A stretch of DNA of 64,000 nt, taken from an uncultured Gammaproteobacteria bacterium. Its GTDB lineage: Bacteria; Pseudomonadota; Gammaproteobacteria; UBA6429; Thiohalophilaceae. The DNA lies in NCBI GenBank assembly GCA_913064945.1, contig CAJYAN010000009.1, forward strand, positions 62,001 to 126,000. The letters are read 5' to 3'. The notes under the pieces are model-generated. The model did no database searches and was not told where the DNA came from. It worked only from the letters and a program-made list of their open reading frames with translations. Made by a program: the position numbers and the translations under genes. Position 1 is the stretch's first letter. Each line of letters starts with the position of its first letter. Positions 28,034 to 37,615 of the stretch are shown piece after piece.

Positions 28034-30019
28034 ATGTCATTACCAATAGAAAAAAACAGCACAATCCCGACAACTTCCCGCCTAATCATTTTTGGTGTGA
28101 CACTGGCAATTCTGCTTCTACCCGTTTTGATTTATATGCCAGGTTTGAGCGGTCCATTTATTTTTGATGACAAAGCCAATATTGTCGATAACAAAAATAT
28201 CCAGATCAATCAACTTTCTCTAACTACTATAAATGAAGCAGCGCATTCGCTCAGTTCCGGAGCCCTTGGACGTCCTCTTGCTGGCATCAGTTTTGCTATC
28301 AATTATTATTTAGCAGGTGGCCTTACACACACATTTGGCTATAAAGTTTTTAACCTTATTGTACACATCATTAATGGTTTTCTTATCTTCTGGGTGGTAT
28401 CGCTCATCATAGCGCAATTACCGGGGCGGTCGGTGTTTCCCACTGAGACAGCTAATAACAAAAAAAACATTCTGATTTTTGCAGGCCTCTGCGCCATCAT
28501 CTGGGTCATTCACCCGATCCAATTAACCAGTGTGCTTTACGTTGTGCAACGCATGACATCGATGGCCGCACTATTTATTATGCTGTCAATAATTGCCTAT
28601 ATTTATGCAAGGAATGCCTTAAACAGGAGAGAAAACTATAGAGCCCTAAGCTATTTCTCTGCTGCAGCACTCTCCGCTGTAACCAGCGCAGCATGCAAGG
28701 AAACTGCCTTGTTGTTACCCCTGTATCTTGGGCTGATTGAATTTAGCCTGTTTTATTCGCAGCCACCCTGGAGCCATTGGCAACGACTTCCAAGACTTTG
28801 GCGTACATATCTTCTAAGCGGCTTAATCATCGTTTTTATTCTGATAGTCTTTTTTGTCATAGAATTCTCGCTCCCACGTTATGCGAATCGTGATTTTACG
28901 ATGTTTGAACGCATACTGACAGAGACCAGAATACTATTATTTTACCTTGGTCAGATCTTTGTACCACGACTTTCCAGTTTCGGTATTTACCATGACGACA
29001 TTGCAGTTTCCACCTCGCTATTCTCTCCGTGGACAACACTGCCATCTGTGATTGTGATTATAGGCATACTTTTCTCTGCCTTTCACTATCGCCGTAAATT
29101 GCCATTGTTGGCCTTTGCAATATTATGGTTTTTTAGCAGTCATGCCATTGAATCAACTGTTTACCCCCTGGAGCTAATCCACGAACACCGCAACTATCTC
29201 GCCAGCCTGGGTCCCATCTTGCTCATTGTCTATGGGCTTCTGAGCATAATATGGAGATTGCAGACAAAACTGATCTGGGCAGTAATACCTCTCATCGTGT
29301 TGAGTCTTGTGATGACAACAACTGTGCGCAGTATGCAATGGGCGGACTCCCTCAATTTACTTGAGGCCGAGACCAATTATCACCCGGACTCACCACGCGC
29401 ATGGGGTGACTTGTACACCACCCAGATCAAATCAAATATGCCTGTCGAAGCCCTGAAATCATTACAAAATGCGATACGACTTCGGCCCAAAAATCCTGGC
29501 TATTATCTGACGTTGTATATCTACGCCAAAGCATTCGACGCAAATCTAGCCACCAACGCCTATAACAACCTGCTTATGCATATTGCCGATGACCCAGAAA
29601 GCTATACATTAGTTAGTCAGCTACAATCGATTAACAAATGTCTGGACACTACCTGCAAAGATTTGCAAAAAGATTTTGGCATTTGGGTCACTGAAGCCAT
29701 GAAATATAGCAACTCTCCCCGATACAAATATTACATGGCCTGTTACTTGTATGCACGACATGATTTTAATGCTTCGCTACAGTTTCTAAACCAGTCCATA
29801 AAAGATGGCCAGTCAAAACATGCCTCTCCTTTTATCAAACGCATACAAGTACTTCTTGCACTTAAAAAGTTCGATGCTGCTAAAACAGCCTATTCTGATT
29901 TACAGAAATTAAATAAAAAGAAATTATTTATCAGGTCATCGTATATGAAGGAAATACAAAGAGTAATAATAGAATCAGAACAGCGTCTGCACCAGTTGCA
30001 ACTACATCATCAACTTTAA
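28034..30019 (+). CDS. TMTC-like GT-C membrane glycosyltransferase with TPR tail
   Basis: A 661-residue protein. About eleven membrane helices cover residues 18-430, then TPR-like helices fill 440-640 (ALKSLQNAIRLRPKNPGYYL). The first external loop has the GT-C acidic motif FDDKANIVDNKNI; further family motifs are RPLAGISFAINYYLAGG, HPIQLTSVLYVVQRMTSMAAL and CKETALLLPLYL. This is the pattern of TMTC-type protein O-mannosyltransferases and bacterial relatives, which use lipid-linked sugars outside the membrane. Next to pilin genes, the protein is a candidate pilin glycosyltransferase, comparable in position to TfpW of Pseudomonas. Acceptor and sugar are not known. Confidence 0.75.
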   Translation: MSLPIEKNSTIPTTSRLIIFGVTLAILLLPVLIYMPGLSGPFIFDDKANIVDNKNIQINQLSLTTINEAAHSLSSGALGRPLAGISFAINYYLAGGLTHTFGYKVFNLIVHIINGFLIFWVVSLIIAQLPGRSVFPTETANNKKNILIFAGLCAIIWVIHPIQLTSVLYVVQRMTSMAALFIMLSIIAYIYARNALNRRENYRALSYFSAAALSAVTSAACKETALLLPLYLGLIEFSLFYSQPPWSHWQRLPRLWRTYLLSGLIIVFILIVFFVIEFSLPRYANRDFTMFERILTETRILLFYLGQIFVPRLSSFGIYHDDIAVSTSLFSPWTTLPSVIVIIGILFSAFHYRRKLPLLAFAILWFFSSHAIESTVYPLELIHEHRNYLASLGPILLIVYGLLSIIWRLQTKLIWAVIPLIVLSLVMTTTVRSMQWADSLNLLEAETNYHPDSPRAWGDLYTTQIKSNMPVEALKSLQNAIRLRPKNPGYYLTLYIYAKAFDANLATNAYNNLLMHIADDPESYTLVSQLQSINKCLDTTCKDLQKDFGIWVTEAMKYSNSPRYKYYMACYLYARHDFNASLQFLNQSIKDGQSKHASPFIKRIQVLLALKKFDAAKTAYSDLQKLNKKKLFIRSSYMKEIQRVIIESEQRLHQLQLHHQL

Positions 30020-30133
30020 CATCAACCCAGGTGATAATGTCCACTTATTCACAAGAAATGACAGAGACTATTGCTGTCAATGTAGTTGGTCAATCAAATA
30101 ACTCACCGTTTCACGACTAACGAAATATTACGC

Positions 30134-31309
30134 ATGCATATACTCCTTCTCACCACATCCTTTCCACTAAGACCTACTTCCGCTAGCGGCATTTTTGTTG
30201 AACGCCTGGCGTCGGAATTGGGACAGCAATGCCAACTTCATGTTTTGGCACCTGCATCGACAACCCCTCCTGCCTTGCCTAAAAATAAGACATATCAACT
30301 CACTACTTTTTCTTACGCTCCCCAAGAGTTACAGATCCTGGCCCAGACTAATGGTGGAATTCCTGCTGCACTCGTTACCAAACCCTGGTTGTGGCTATTA
30401 ATACCTCTATTTATCACATCGATGCTGTTCAGTTGTCTGTGGCATGCTCGGCGCACCAACCTCATTTTTGCCAACTGGTCAATTTGTGGTGCTATCGCTG
30501 GGATTGTAGGCCGCATATGGAGCCGACCAGTTATAACAACTCTTCGTGGTGAAGATGCAAATCGAATAGAATCTTCTCTGTTCCATCGTTTATTAATTTG
30601 GCTATGTCTCAATCTCGGTAATTCCGTCGTAACAGTAAGTAGTGATATAGCTACACGCATTAAACATATATTTCCAACCATGGCTCATAAAATACGCATG
30701 ATCCCCAATGGGGTTTATCTTGTTCAGGACTATAATAATCAGCATTCAGACAAACATGAAGACAAAGTACAACTAATTATTCTCGGCAGCTTAATCCCAA
30801 GGAAATCCGTGCAGACTGCACTAAGTGCCCTAGCCTGCTTACCAACAGACTACTTACTCACTATCATTGGTGATGGACCTGAAATGAATAGCTTGCGAAT
30901 GCTTGCAAACTCGCTTGGAATTGTTGAACGCGTCCATTTCGTTGGAAGTGTGCCTCCTGAACAGGTATCCACTTGGCTCAAAAATGCCGATGTCTTTATC
31001 GCTTCCAGCCTGAGCGAGGGGCGGCCCAATGCCATGCTTGAAGCCATGGCAACCGGCCTGCCAATAATCGCCACAAATATACCGGGACATCGTGAACTGG
31101 TAACAACCAATGTGAATGGTAATTTTTTTGCCATTAATGATGTGGATGGACTTGTTATCAGCTTACTTTCACTTCACGATAAGAACCTTCGGCAACGTTA
31201 TGGAGAGGCATCTCGGCATTACATCGTTGAACAGGGATTAACTTGGGAGAATTCGGCGAGGCTTTATATGAATCTATTCACACAACTGACTTCAGAAAAT
31301 AAACACTGA
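30134..31309 (+). CDS. Glycosyltransferase family 4
   Basis: A GT-B retaining glycosyltransferase that would add a sugar from a nucleotide donor on the cytoplasmic face. The start is set at ATG 30134 (391 residues, MHILLLTTSFPLRPTSASG), because the frame upstream begins only with TTG. A membrane-associated segment lies near residues 85-105. The C-terminal half has LGSLIPRKSVQTALSAL, IIGDGPEMNSL and the donor-binding E-x7-E motif in SEGRPNAMLEAMATGLPII. First GT of the glycan island; asnB follows at one base. Confidence 0.85.
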   Translation: MHILLLTTSFPLRPTSASGIFVERLASELGQQCQLHVLAPASTTPPALPKNKTYQLTTFSYAPQELQILAQTNGGIPAALVTKPWLWLLIPLFITSMLFSCLWHARRTNLIFANWSICGAIAGIVGRIWSRPVITTLRGEDANRIESSLFHRLLIWLCLNLGNSVVTVSSDIATRIKHIFPTMAHKIRMIPNGVYLVQDYNNQHSDKHEDKVQLIILGSLIPRKSVQTALSALACLPTDYLLTIIGDGPEMNSLRMLANSLGIVERVHFVGSVPPEQVSTWLKNADVFIASSLSEGRPNAMLEAMATGLPIIATNIPGHRELVTTNVNGNFFAINDVDGLVISLLSLHDKNLRQRYGEASRHYIVEQGLTWENSARLYMNLFTQLTSENKH

Positions 31310-31310
31310 T

Positions 31311-33164
31311 ATGTGCGGTTTTTGCTTTCTATTCGATCGGTACACCCCCCCCGCTCTAGCTAAGCAGCGTGTGACAGAATGCTTATTAGCTATGCAACAT
31401 CGTGGCCCTGACGCTGGTCGTATTGAAGCGTCCGGTGCTGCCATACTAGGCCATCGACGGCTTTCCATCATTGATCTTACTGGCAGCAAACAACCTATGG
31501 CTGATCCATCAGGCCGCTATCTACTTGCCTATAATGGTGAAATCTACAACTATCATGAAGCACGCAATCAACTTGCTGGGCGCTGGTGCTTTACCACCAA
31601 TGGCGATACAGAAGTGCTACTTGCCGGACTAATACTTGATGGTGTGAACTTTCTTAAACATCTTGAGGGCATGTGGGCATTTGCTCTTTGGGATTCCTTG
31701 GAGCGTCAGTTGTTGCTTGGCCGCGATCGAATGGGCAAAAAACCACTCTTCTACCAAATCCTGCCAAAAGGCGGACTTGCCTGCGCCTCCGAATTATCAG
31801 CACTACGTAAACTGAGCGCCATCCCTTGGCATGAAGACGAACATAGCACTGCCGACTACCTTCGTTATGGCTATAATATGCCTGGTTATACAGCCTGGCA
31901 GGAAGTTGGTGAAATCATGCCTGGTCATATTGCACAATGGCAACCGGATGACAAACTACACCAGACTACCTGGTGGCAGATACAACAGCATAGTTTCGCA
32001 GGTAATACGCAACAAGCTACAACAATGTTGCATGAGTCTCTGGTGGCAGCTGTCGAACGGCGAATGGTAGCCGACGTAGAGGTTGGCGCTTTTCTGTCAG
32101 GCGGCGTCGACTCTTCACTCATATGCGCCATTATAAGAAAGGAACTCGACAAGCCACTCAAAACATTTACGATTGGTTTTGAAGAGGCTGCCTTTGACGA
32201 ACGATGTTACGCTAGACTTGCTGCCGACGCACTTGGAACTGAGCATTACGAGGAAGTATTTGCTGGTTGGGATGAGGACGAACTTGAGCGTCTCTTGCTC
32301 AATCATGTCGGCCAACCTTTCGCCGATTCATCACTGCTACCCACCGCAATGGTCTCTCGTGTCGCCGCAAGGCAAGTGAAGGTAGCGCTCTCAGGTGACG
32401 GAGGTGATGAACTATTCTCCGGATACCAAAGATACCAGGCACGCAATATCCTGCGCTGGTATACACGTCTTCCAAAAGGATTGCAGCACCTTGCCGAAAA
32501 ATCTATTCGCGCCTTACCGGAACCTACAGTGCACCATAGTAGAAGTCTAATCAAAAAAGCACATCTCTTCATGGACATCGTGGAACGCCAGCAAGCAGAA
32601 ACGCCGTATTTCGCACCGCTGATGTTTAGCCCCGACCAGCTTCGCAAGCTGGCTCCAGGGCTTGAGGCTATGGGGCACTCACCGCCAGGAATACTCGATG
32701 TAACTAAGCCTGATGACATAACACGGATGATGTATGCCGATGCACTTATTTACCTGCCACAAGATATTCTTACCAAAGTAGATCGTTCTAGTATGGCGCA
32801 TTCATTAGAGACTCGTTCCCCCTTTCTTGACCAACAAGTGGTCGAGCTCGCCTTTTCCATACCCCGCTACTGGCACAGGCACGGCTTTAGCGGAAAACGC
32901 ATGCTTAAGAAATCATTTTCTAAACTGATACCCTCAGCAATATGGCGTCGGCGCAAACAGGGATTTGGTGTACCAATTCACGACTGGTTTCGTGGCAGAC
33001 TGGGAGAACGACTGCGGTCCCTGGCAAATGAAAATATAAGCGGTATTCTCTCAGCTCCAGCAATTACTGCACTTCTCAATGAACACAAACAAGGTGGTCG
33101 TGACCACGGTTATCGTCTCTGGCTTATCTACGCCTACCTACTTTGGAAGCAACAAAATCTGTGA
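31311..33164 (+). CDS. asnB: Asparagine synthase-type amidotransferase
   Basis: A 617-residue glutamine-dependent amidotransferase. The N-terminal Ntn domain has the catalytic Cys2 (MCGFCF), MQHRGPDA and AYNGEIYNY; the C-terminal ATP pyrophosphatase domain has FLSGGVDSSLI, TFTIGFEEAAFDE and LSGDGGDELFSGYQRY. Such AsnB homologues are frequent in polysaccharide clusters, where they may amidate uronic-acid or acyl groups rather than make asparagine. The neighbours here are all glycan genes, so a sugar-modifying role is inferred. It overlaps the next GT by four bases (GTGA). Confidence 0.85.
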   Translation: MCGFCFLFDRYTPPALAKQRVTECLLAMQHRGPDAGRIEASGAAILGHRRLSIIDLTGSKQPMADPSGRYLLAYNGEIYNYHEARNQLAGRWCFTTNGDTEVLLAGLILDGVNFLKHLEGMWAFALWDSLERQLLLGRDRMGKKPLFYQILPKGGLACASELSALRKLSAIPWHEDEHSTADYLRYGYNMPGYTAWQEVGEIMPGHIAQWQPDDKLHQTTWWQIQQHSFAGNTQQATTMLHESLVAAVERRMVADVEVGAFLSGGVDSSLICAIIRKELDKPLKTFTIGFEEAAFDERCYARLAADALGTEHYEEVFAGWDEDELERLLLNHVGQPFADSSLLPTAMVSRVAARQVKVALSGDGGDELFSGYQRYQARNILRWYTRLPKGLQHLAEKSIRALPEPTVHHSRSLIKKAHLFMDIVERQQAETPYFAPLMFSPDQLRKLAPGLEAMGHSPPGILDVTKPDDITRMMYADALIYLPQDILTKVDRSSMAHSLETRSPFLDQQVVELAFSIPRYWHRHGFSGKRMLKKSFSKLIPSAIWRRRKQGFGVPIHDWFRGRLGERLRSLANENISGILSAPAITALLNEHKQGGRDHGYRLWLIYAYLLWKQQNL

Positions 33165-34246
33165 AACATATCGCTTTACTGTTACCTGAATTAGAGGCAG
33201 GTGGAGCCCAGCGAGTTATTTTGCTGCTCGCTCGTGAATTTGTTACACGAGGTCACTGTGTGGACCTTGTCATCTTACGTGCCACTGGCTCACTGCAGAG
33301 TGAAATTCCAGATGGTGTGAACTTGGTTAATCTTGCCGCACGCGAGTATGGCTTTGGTCAGCTAGGGTTTACATGCACATCAGTCGTGCGGTTAACAATG
33401 TGGTTAAAACGAGCAAGACCCGAGGTACTGCTGAGCACCATTACAGGTGCAAACCTAGTAGCTTTACTTGCCAGAAAAATGCTTTATTCATCACCAAAAA
33501 TAATCATACGAGAAGCTGCCACTCTCAAAAATGCTAGAACTACACTATTCACAAAAGCCATGAGTTGGTTGTACCCTCAAGCCGATGCAGTAATCGCGCT
33601 TAGTCATATCATGGCAGAGGAACTTACAGCAGAACTCGGCGTATCACCTTCTAAAATACATCTCATATCAAATCCTGTGGATGTAGACTTCATCCAGGCA
33701 CAGGCACAACTTCCTCTAGATCATTCATGGTTGAATGACACTCGACTTAAAATAATAGTATCAGTAGGCCGCTTAGTCCCACAAAAAGACTATACAACGC
33801 TTTTACGTGCGTTTGCCCTGTTACCATCTTCTCTTCCAATACGTCTTATAATCATAGGAGAAGGTTCTGAACACAAGTCGTTAGAACATCTTGCTGTGGA
33901 GCTCTCTATTTCTAAGAAAGTGGAATTTGTTGGCTTCGATAAAAATCCATGGCGTTGGATGGCGCGCGCCGATCTCTTTGTGCTCTCTTCTCTCTGGGAA
34001 GGATACCCAAATGTCTTACTTGAAGCCCTGGCACTTAACTTACCCGTGATTTCGACTGAATATGATGCATCCGTACATGATTTAGCAGCTCATTATCATT
34101 TTTCAGTTGTGCCAGCTGCTGATCCAGAATCATTAGCACTAGCACTGGACTCATTACTTCAAAATGGCTGTCAACCAAATAAATACAAGCCGATTCACAT
34201 CAAAACGAAGATCGTTGACAACTATCTTGAGGTGTTAGCTAGATAG
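33161..34246 (+). CDS. Glycosyltransferase family 4
   Basis: The GTG at 33161 overlaps the asnB stop (GTGA) and gives 361 residues beginning MKHIALLLPELEAGGAQRV, where GGAQR is the usual acceptor-side loop. The donor domain has VSVGRLVPQKDYTTLLRAFALL, IIGEGSEHKSLEHLA and SLWEGYPNVLLEALALNLPVI with both motif glutamates. It ends the plus-strand half of the island; the next genes are convergent. Sugar specificity is not predictable. Confidence 0.85.
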   Translation: MKHIALLLPELEAGGAQRVILLLAREFVTRGHCVDLVILRATGSLQSEIPDGVNLVNLAAREYGFGQLGFTCTSVVRLTMWLKRARPEVLLSTITGANLVALLARKMLYSSPKIIIREAATLKNARTTLFTKAMSWLYPQADAVIALSHIMAEELTAELGVSPSKIHLISNPVDVDFIQAQAQLPLDHSWLNDTRLKIIVSVGRLVPQKDYTTLLRAFALLPSSLPIRLIIIGEGSEHKSLEHLAVELSISKKVEFVGFDKNPWRWMARADLFVLSSLWEGYPNVLLEALALNLPVISTEYDASVHDLAAHYHFSVVPAADPESLALALDSLLQNGCQPNKYKPIHIKTKIVDNYLEVLAR

Positions 34247-34253
34247 TGATTAT

Positions 34254-35006
34254 TCAACCTTGCGTTGAACAACCTTTAATAATAAAACCTCCACCAGAAC
34301 ACAACGATATCATTTTTTCTTTTTTATAACTTAAGAACTCATCTATAGCTCGCGTTGCTCCCGGACATGTTGTACATCCATAATCGTCGCACAGTATAAT
34401 TCCACCTGAATTCATCCGGGGATAAAAGAATTTCATACTTTCTAAAGTTGGTTCGTACAAATCAACATCAATGTGAACGAATGAAAAAGTTTTATTTTTC
34501 ACTTCATTGAATCGAGATGGTATCCATCCTTTTAGCAATGTTACATTTTGAAATTTCGACAATGCTGTTTCAACCATCTTCATTGATGCACTTAGATCAC
34601 CCTTGGTCCAATGCCCTCCATCATCGACTCCCGGGTGAGAAAGACCTTCGAAAGAATCAAAAACAAAGTGTTGGTGTACGCTTTGTGTGATTCTTTCATT
34701 AAAGTCACAGATTAGGTATGAGCTTGCACCAAGGTAGACACCACATTCTGCAGTATCACCTGAGACTTCTAAGGTTAGCCTGAGAAGTTGACCTAGCATC
34801 CAACGCCTATCTGTATTCATTCCATTATGTTCGTTAAATCTCTCTAGGTACTGGTTAAATTCATAATTATCCCACCAGCCCATTTGAGGCCATTTAAAAC
34901 GATAAGGCGGGAATATAACTCTAGCAACTCGTATCATAAGTTCAAAACGAGTCAGCTGATCACCCTCGACAAGCTTTTGTAATGCTCGCAAATATTTAGC
35001 TAACAT
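34254..35006 (-). CDS. TylF/MycF-family O-methyltransferase
   Basis: A 250-residue SAM-dependent methyltransferase of the TylF (macrocin O-methyltransferase) family, whose members methylate sugar hydroxyls. Motifs: TAECGVYLGASSYLICDF (SAM loop), FVFDSFEGLSHP, HIDVDLYEPTLESMKFFYP (metal-binding Asp pair) and GGIILCDDYGCTTCPGA. In a glycan cluster it likely O-methylates a surface sugar, for instance at a chain end. The gene is convergent with the GT4 before it and separated by 88 bp from the GT4 upstream on its own strand. Confidence 0.82.
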   Translation of the reverse strand: MLAKYLRALQKLVEGDQLTRFELMIRVARVIFPPYRFKWPQMGWWDNYEFNQYLERFNEHNGMNTDRRWMLGQLLRLTLEVSGDTAECGVYLGASSYLICDFNERITQSVHQHFVFDSFEGLSHPGVDDGGHWTKGDLSASMKMVETALSKFQNVTLLKGWIPSRFNEVKNKTFSFVHIDVDLYEPTLESMKFFYPRMNSGGIILCDDYGCTTCPGATRAIDEFLSYKKEKMISLCSGGGFIIKGCSTQG

Positions 35007-35094
35007 GTGGATATCTCAAAAAATATATAATTGTAGAAAATAGCTGCTTTCTTCAATGATTTTTCAATATAAGTTGTGAATATAAGTAGCTCAT

Positions 35095-36207
35095 TTACAT
35101 CTTCACGGCATAAAATAAATTTATATACTCATCAGCAATTAAATCAATATCAAATTTCTCTTTTGCCTTAATTCGTGCTCTGGATCCCATTTCAAACAGA
35201 GTGCGATGGTTAATACTCAATGCATATTTAAGTGCTTTAGCTAGAGCATTCACATCATTGACAGGGACGATCCAACCAATGCCATTATCAATAATGTCCT
35301 CTGAACCACTTACATTCGTAACAATCGCTGGCAGCCCATGTGCAATTGCTTCAAGCAAGGCACCGGACATACCTTCGTAGTGTGAAGGCAGTACAAAAAG
35401 GTTGGCATGTCGTAATTGAACAGATATTTTTCCTGGCGGCTTCGCACCAGCAAAGTGTATTATCTGTTCAAGCCCAAAATCATAAACTTTCTTAACTAGC
35501 TTTTGATGTGACGGTCCATCACCTATGATGTCAAGCGAAAATGCAATTGGCAATTCTTTCAGAAGGTTAACTGCATCTAATAATATATCGAGACCTTTTT
35601 GTTCTACCAGCCTACCAACAAACAGGACTCGAGTCCTCTGATCTTGTTTTGGCATACTGCGCTTAATCGTTGGTATAGTCACGCCATTTGGTATATGGCT
35701 AATGTGTATATCATTTAATCCAACAGAAAAAATCTCTTGCTCGATTTCCTTACTCATTGCGTTAATGCCTGTTACTCCATTTCGAAGTAACCATAACAAA
35801 ATTTTCTTTGCGGGTGACTTTAGAATAGTAGCAACATCACCTCCTGTGGAAGAACAAGCTGGGCAAGCAATAACAGGTTGTTTTAGTCGATATACGATTT
35901 TTGCTAATGCTGCGGTCAATGCCTGCTCTCGCAAGAATCTGCAATATATCACATCAAATCCTTCCCTATTTTTCCACAAGAACCACATAGTCCCAACCAG
36001 ATAACTTACGGCACGTAGTACCCGATTTTGATGTAGGGTAGGAATACGAAAGATGCTCAGGTTGTCGTTTTGAAGCGGGCAATTTGCATGTCCCGCAATC
36101 ATTACCTTGTGACTAGTTGCCGCCCACCGAGTAGCTAGATTCAGAGTTTGCACTTCAGCGCCACCGACAACACCGGGCGGGACATTAGCCAGTATAAGAA
36201 TGCGCAT
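35095..36207 (-). CDS. Glycosyltransferase family 4
   Basis: A 370-residue GT-B enzyme starting MRILILANVPPGVVGGAEVQTLNLA. The donor domain shows LFVGRLVEQKGLDILLDAVNLL, IIGDGPSHQKLVKK and SHYEGMSGALLEAIAHGLPAI. The ATG lies inside the end of the flippase gene (23-bp overlap), so the two are coupled. It is AT-rich and uses more A/T-ending codons than the gsp and pil genes around the island. Confidence 0.85.
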   Translation of the reverse strand: MRILILANVPPGVVGGAEVQTLNLATRWAATSHKVMIAGHANCPLQNDNLSIFRIPTLHQNRVLRAVSYLVGTMWFLWKNREGFDVIYCRFLREQALTAALAKIVYRLKQPVIACPACSSTGGDVATILKSPAKKILLWLLRNGVTGINAMSKEIEQEIFSVGLNDIHISHIPNGVTIPTIKRSMPKQDQRTRVLFVGRLVEQKGLDILLDAVNLLKELPIAFSLDIIGDGPSHQKLVKKVYDFGLEQIIHFAGAKPPGKISVQLRHANLFVLPSHYEGMSGALLEAIAHGLPAIVTNVSGSEDIIDNGIGWIVPVNDVNALAKALKYALSINHRTLFEMGSRARIKAKEKFDIDLIADEYINLFYAVKM

Positions 36208-37447
36208 GTGACAAGTGTTGAGTAAGTTTGTGAAACATTAATAGTGCAATCAGATACTGATTCAACGATAAAATAGCGGCTATACCAACAATATCAAATA
36301 TTGGGAATAAGAATATTCCTCCAACTATACTGAATACCACACCAACTGCAGTTATAAAGATAAGTGCACGTGACAAACCAAGTGTTATCAGACGGCGGCT
36401 TATTATTCCTGTCAGAATAAAACCTGGCATACCTAATACAAATAACAAAACGCAATTTCGTACTACGGACGTAGAAGTTTCTGGCGGGAGATGTATCCAT
36501 TGGCTAATTAATGGAAATAAAACCCATAACAGAACCCCGATAAATAACCAAAGTAGACTCCATACGATAGCTGAGCGTACTATCATGCGCCAGCCACTCG
36601 ATTCCTCTTTGGTGCCATTGATCCGAGCGAGATATACTAATGTTACATTGCCAACCCCAATTGTAGCCAATGAAGCAACAATGGAATATATACGCTCAGC
36701 TGCCTCAAATAAACTTACAGTACCTGCATGCCCAGTCGAAGCTATCCATCTCATCACCAACGGTATAACTCCTGCAATTGCAGCGGCAATAATCAAGTAT
36801 TGCGCTGCCTGCGGAAAACATAAAGGTTCATACTCTTCTTTAAATGCAAGCCATTCTCGTGCTAACCAGAGGAGAATAACCATACGTAAGTAGTCAGCTA
36901 GCGCAATACCTGCCAAAAGCCAGTGGAGTAGTGGTATATGCGGCCATATAACCATATAGGTTAAAACCGGAAACATTCTCAAACCCCATGTCAGACCAGG
37001 CATTGCATATCTGTGTTGAGCATTGAGTGCGGCCGTAGCTGGTGCAGCGATAAGCCCACTGATTGCTATAAGTGCAATCGAGAATGAACTGACAACAGAT
37101 GCAACCATTGATAATGGCCTGTATATCAGCACTGCCGATATTAAAGAAGCAATTACCCCTGCTACTATTGCCAGCCGCAAGAATTTTACTAAATTTCGCT
37201 TCACATCGGATCTTATGAATTCAGGGACAAGTGCAGTTATACATACGTTTGCAAGAGTACCTTGAACAAAAAAAGCACATGCCATCGCCAGAAAAAAACT
37301 GTCAGTTAGTGTATTTGCACCATGAATAGTTATCACTATAAAAGGAAGTAAAATATTCACAGCACGGCCGCATATTTCCCCCATGGATGAAACACCTACG
37401 CGAACGGCTACGCGCCGTACCATCGATCGTTTCATACTCATAGCCAT
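36185..37447 (-). CDS. MurJ/Wzx-like lipid-linked glycan flippase
   Basis: A 420-residue protein from the ATG at 37447 (a GTG 13 codons upstream is also in frame). It has about twelve to fourteen hydrophobic segments and the MOP-superfamily look of MurJ (FFLAMACAFFVQGTLANVCITALVPEF; GLIAAPATAALNAQHRYAMPGL). In a cluster with GTs its most likely job is to flip an undecaprenyl-linked glycan. The housekeeping MurJ is normally elsewhere and longer (about 510 residues). No Wzy polymerase is recognisable nearby, so the unit may be transferred without polymerisation. Confidence 0.75.
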   Translation of the reverse strand: MAMSMKRSMVRRVAVRVGVSSMGEICGRAVNILLPFIVITIHGANTLTDSFFLAMACAFFVQGTLANVCITALVPEFIRSDVKRNLVKFLRLAIVAGVIASLISAVLIYRPLSMVASVVSSFSIALIAISGLIAAPATAALNAQHRYAMPGLTWGLRMFPVLTYMVIWPHIPLLHWLLAGIALADYLRMVILLWLAREWLAFKEEYEPLCFPQAAQYLIIAAAIAGVIPLVMRWIASTGHAGTVSLFEAAERIYSIVASLATIGVGNVTLVYLARINGTKEESSGWRMIVRSAIVWSLLWLFIGVLLWVLFPLISQWIHLPPETSTSVVRNCVLLFVLGMPGFILTGIISRRLITLGLSRALIFITAVGVVFSIVGGIFLFPIFDIVGIAAILSLNQYLIALLMFHKLTQHLSHAHSYTG

Positions 37448-37615
37448 AATTACATCACCAACTTTATCTAAACTTCCTGTACCCACTGACAGAGTCTGTA
37501 GTAATTTTTTAAAACCATAGTATATCTGCCAGATGCTTACTAAATATGCATATCACTGGGATTACAAAACAGCAAACCTACAGACCTTTAAATTCAAAAA
37601 TTTAATTCATGTGTT

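Noticed and set aside
34254-34290. Small hairpin TTCAAC/GTTGAA at the convergent end of the GT4 and TylF-like genes
   Set aside because: Only six base pairs, inside the 3' coding end, with no T run; too weak to call a terminator.
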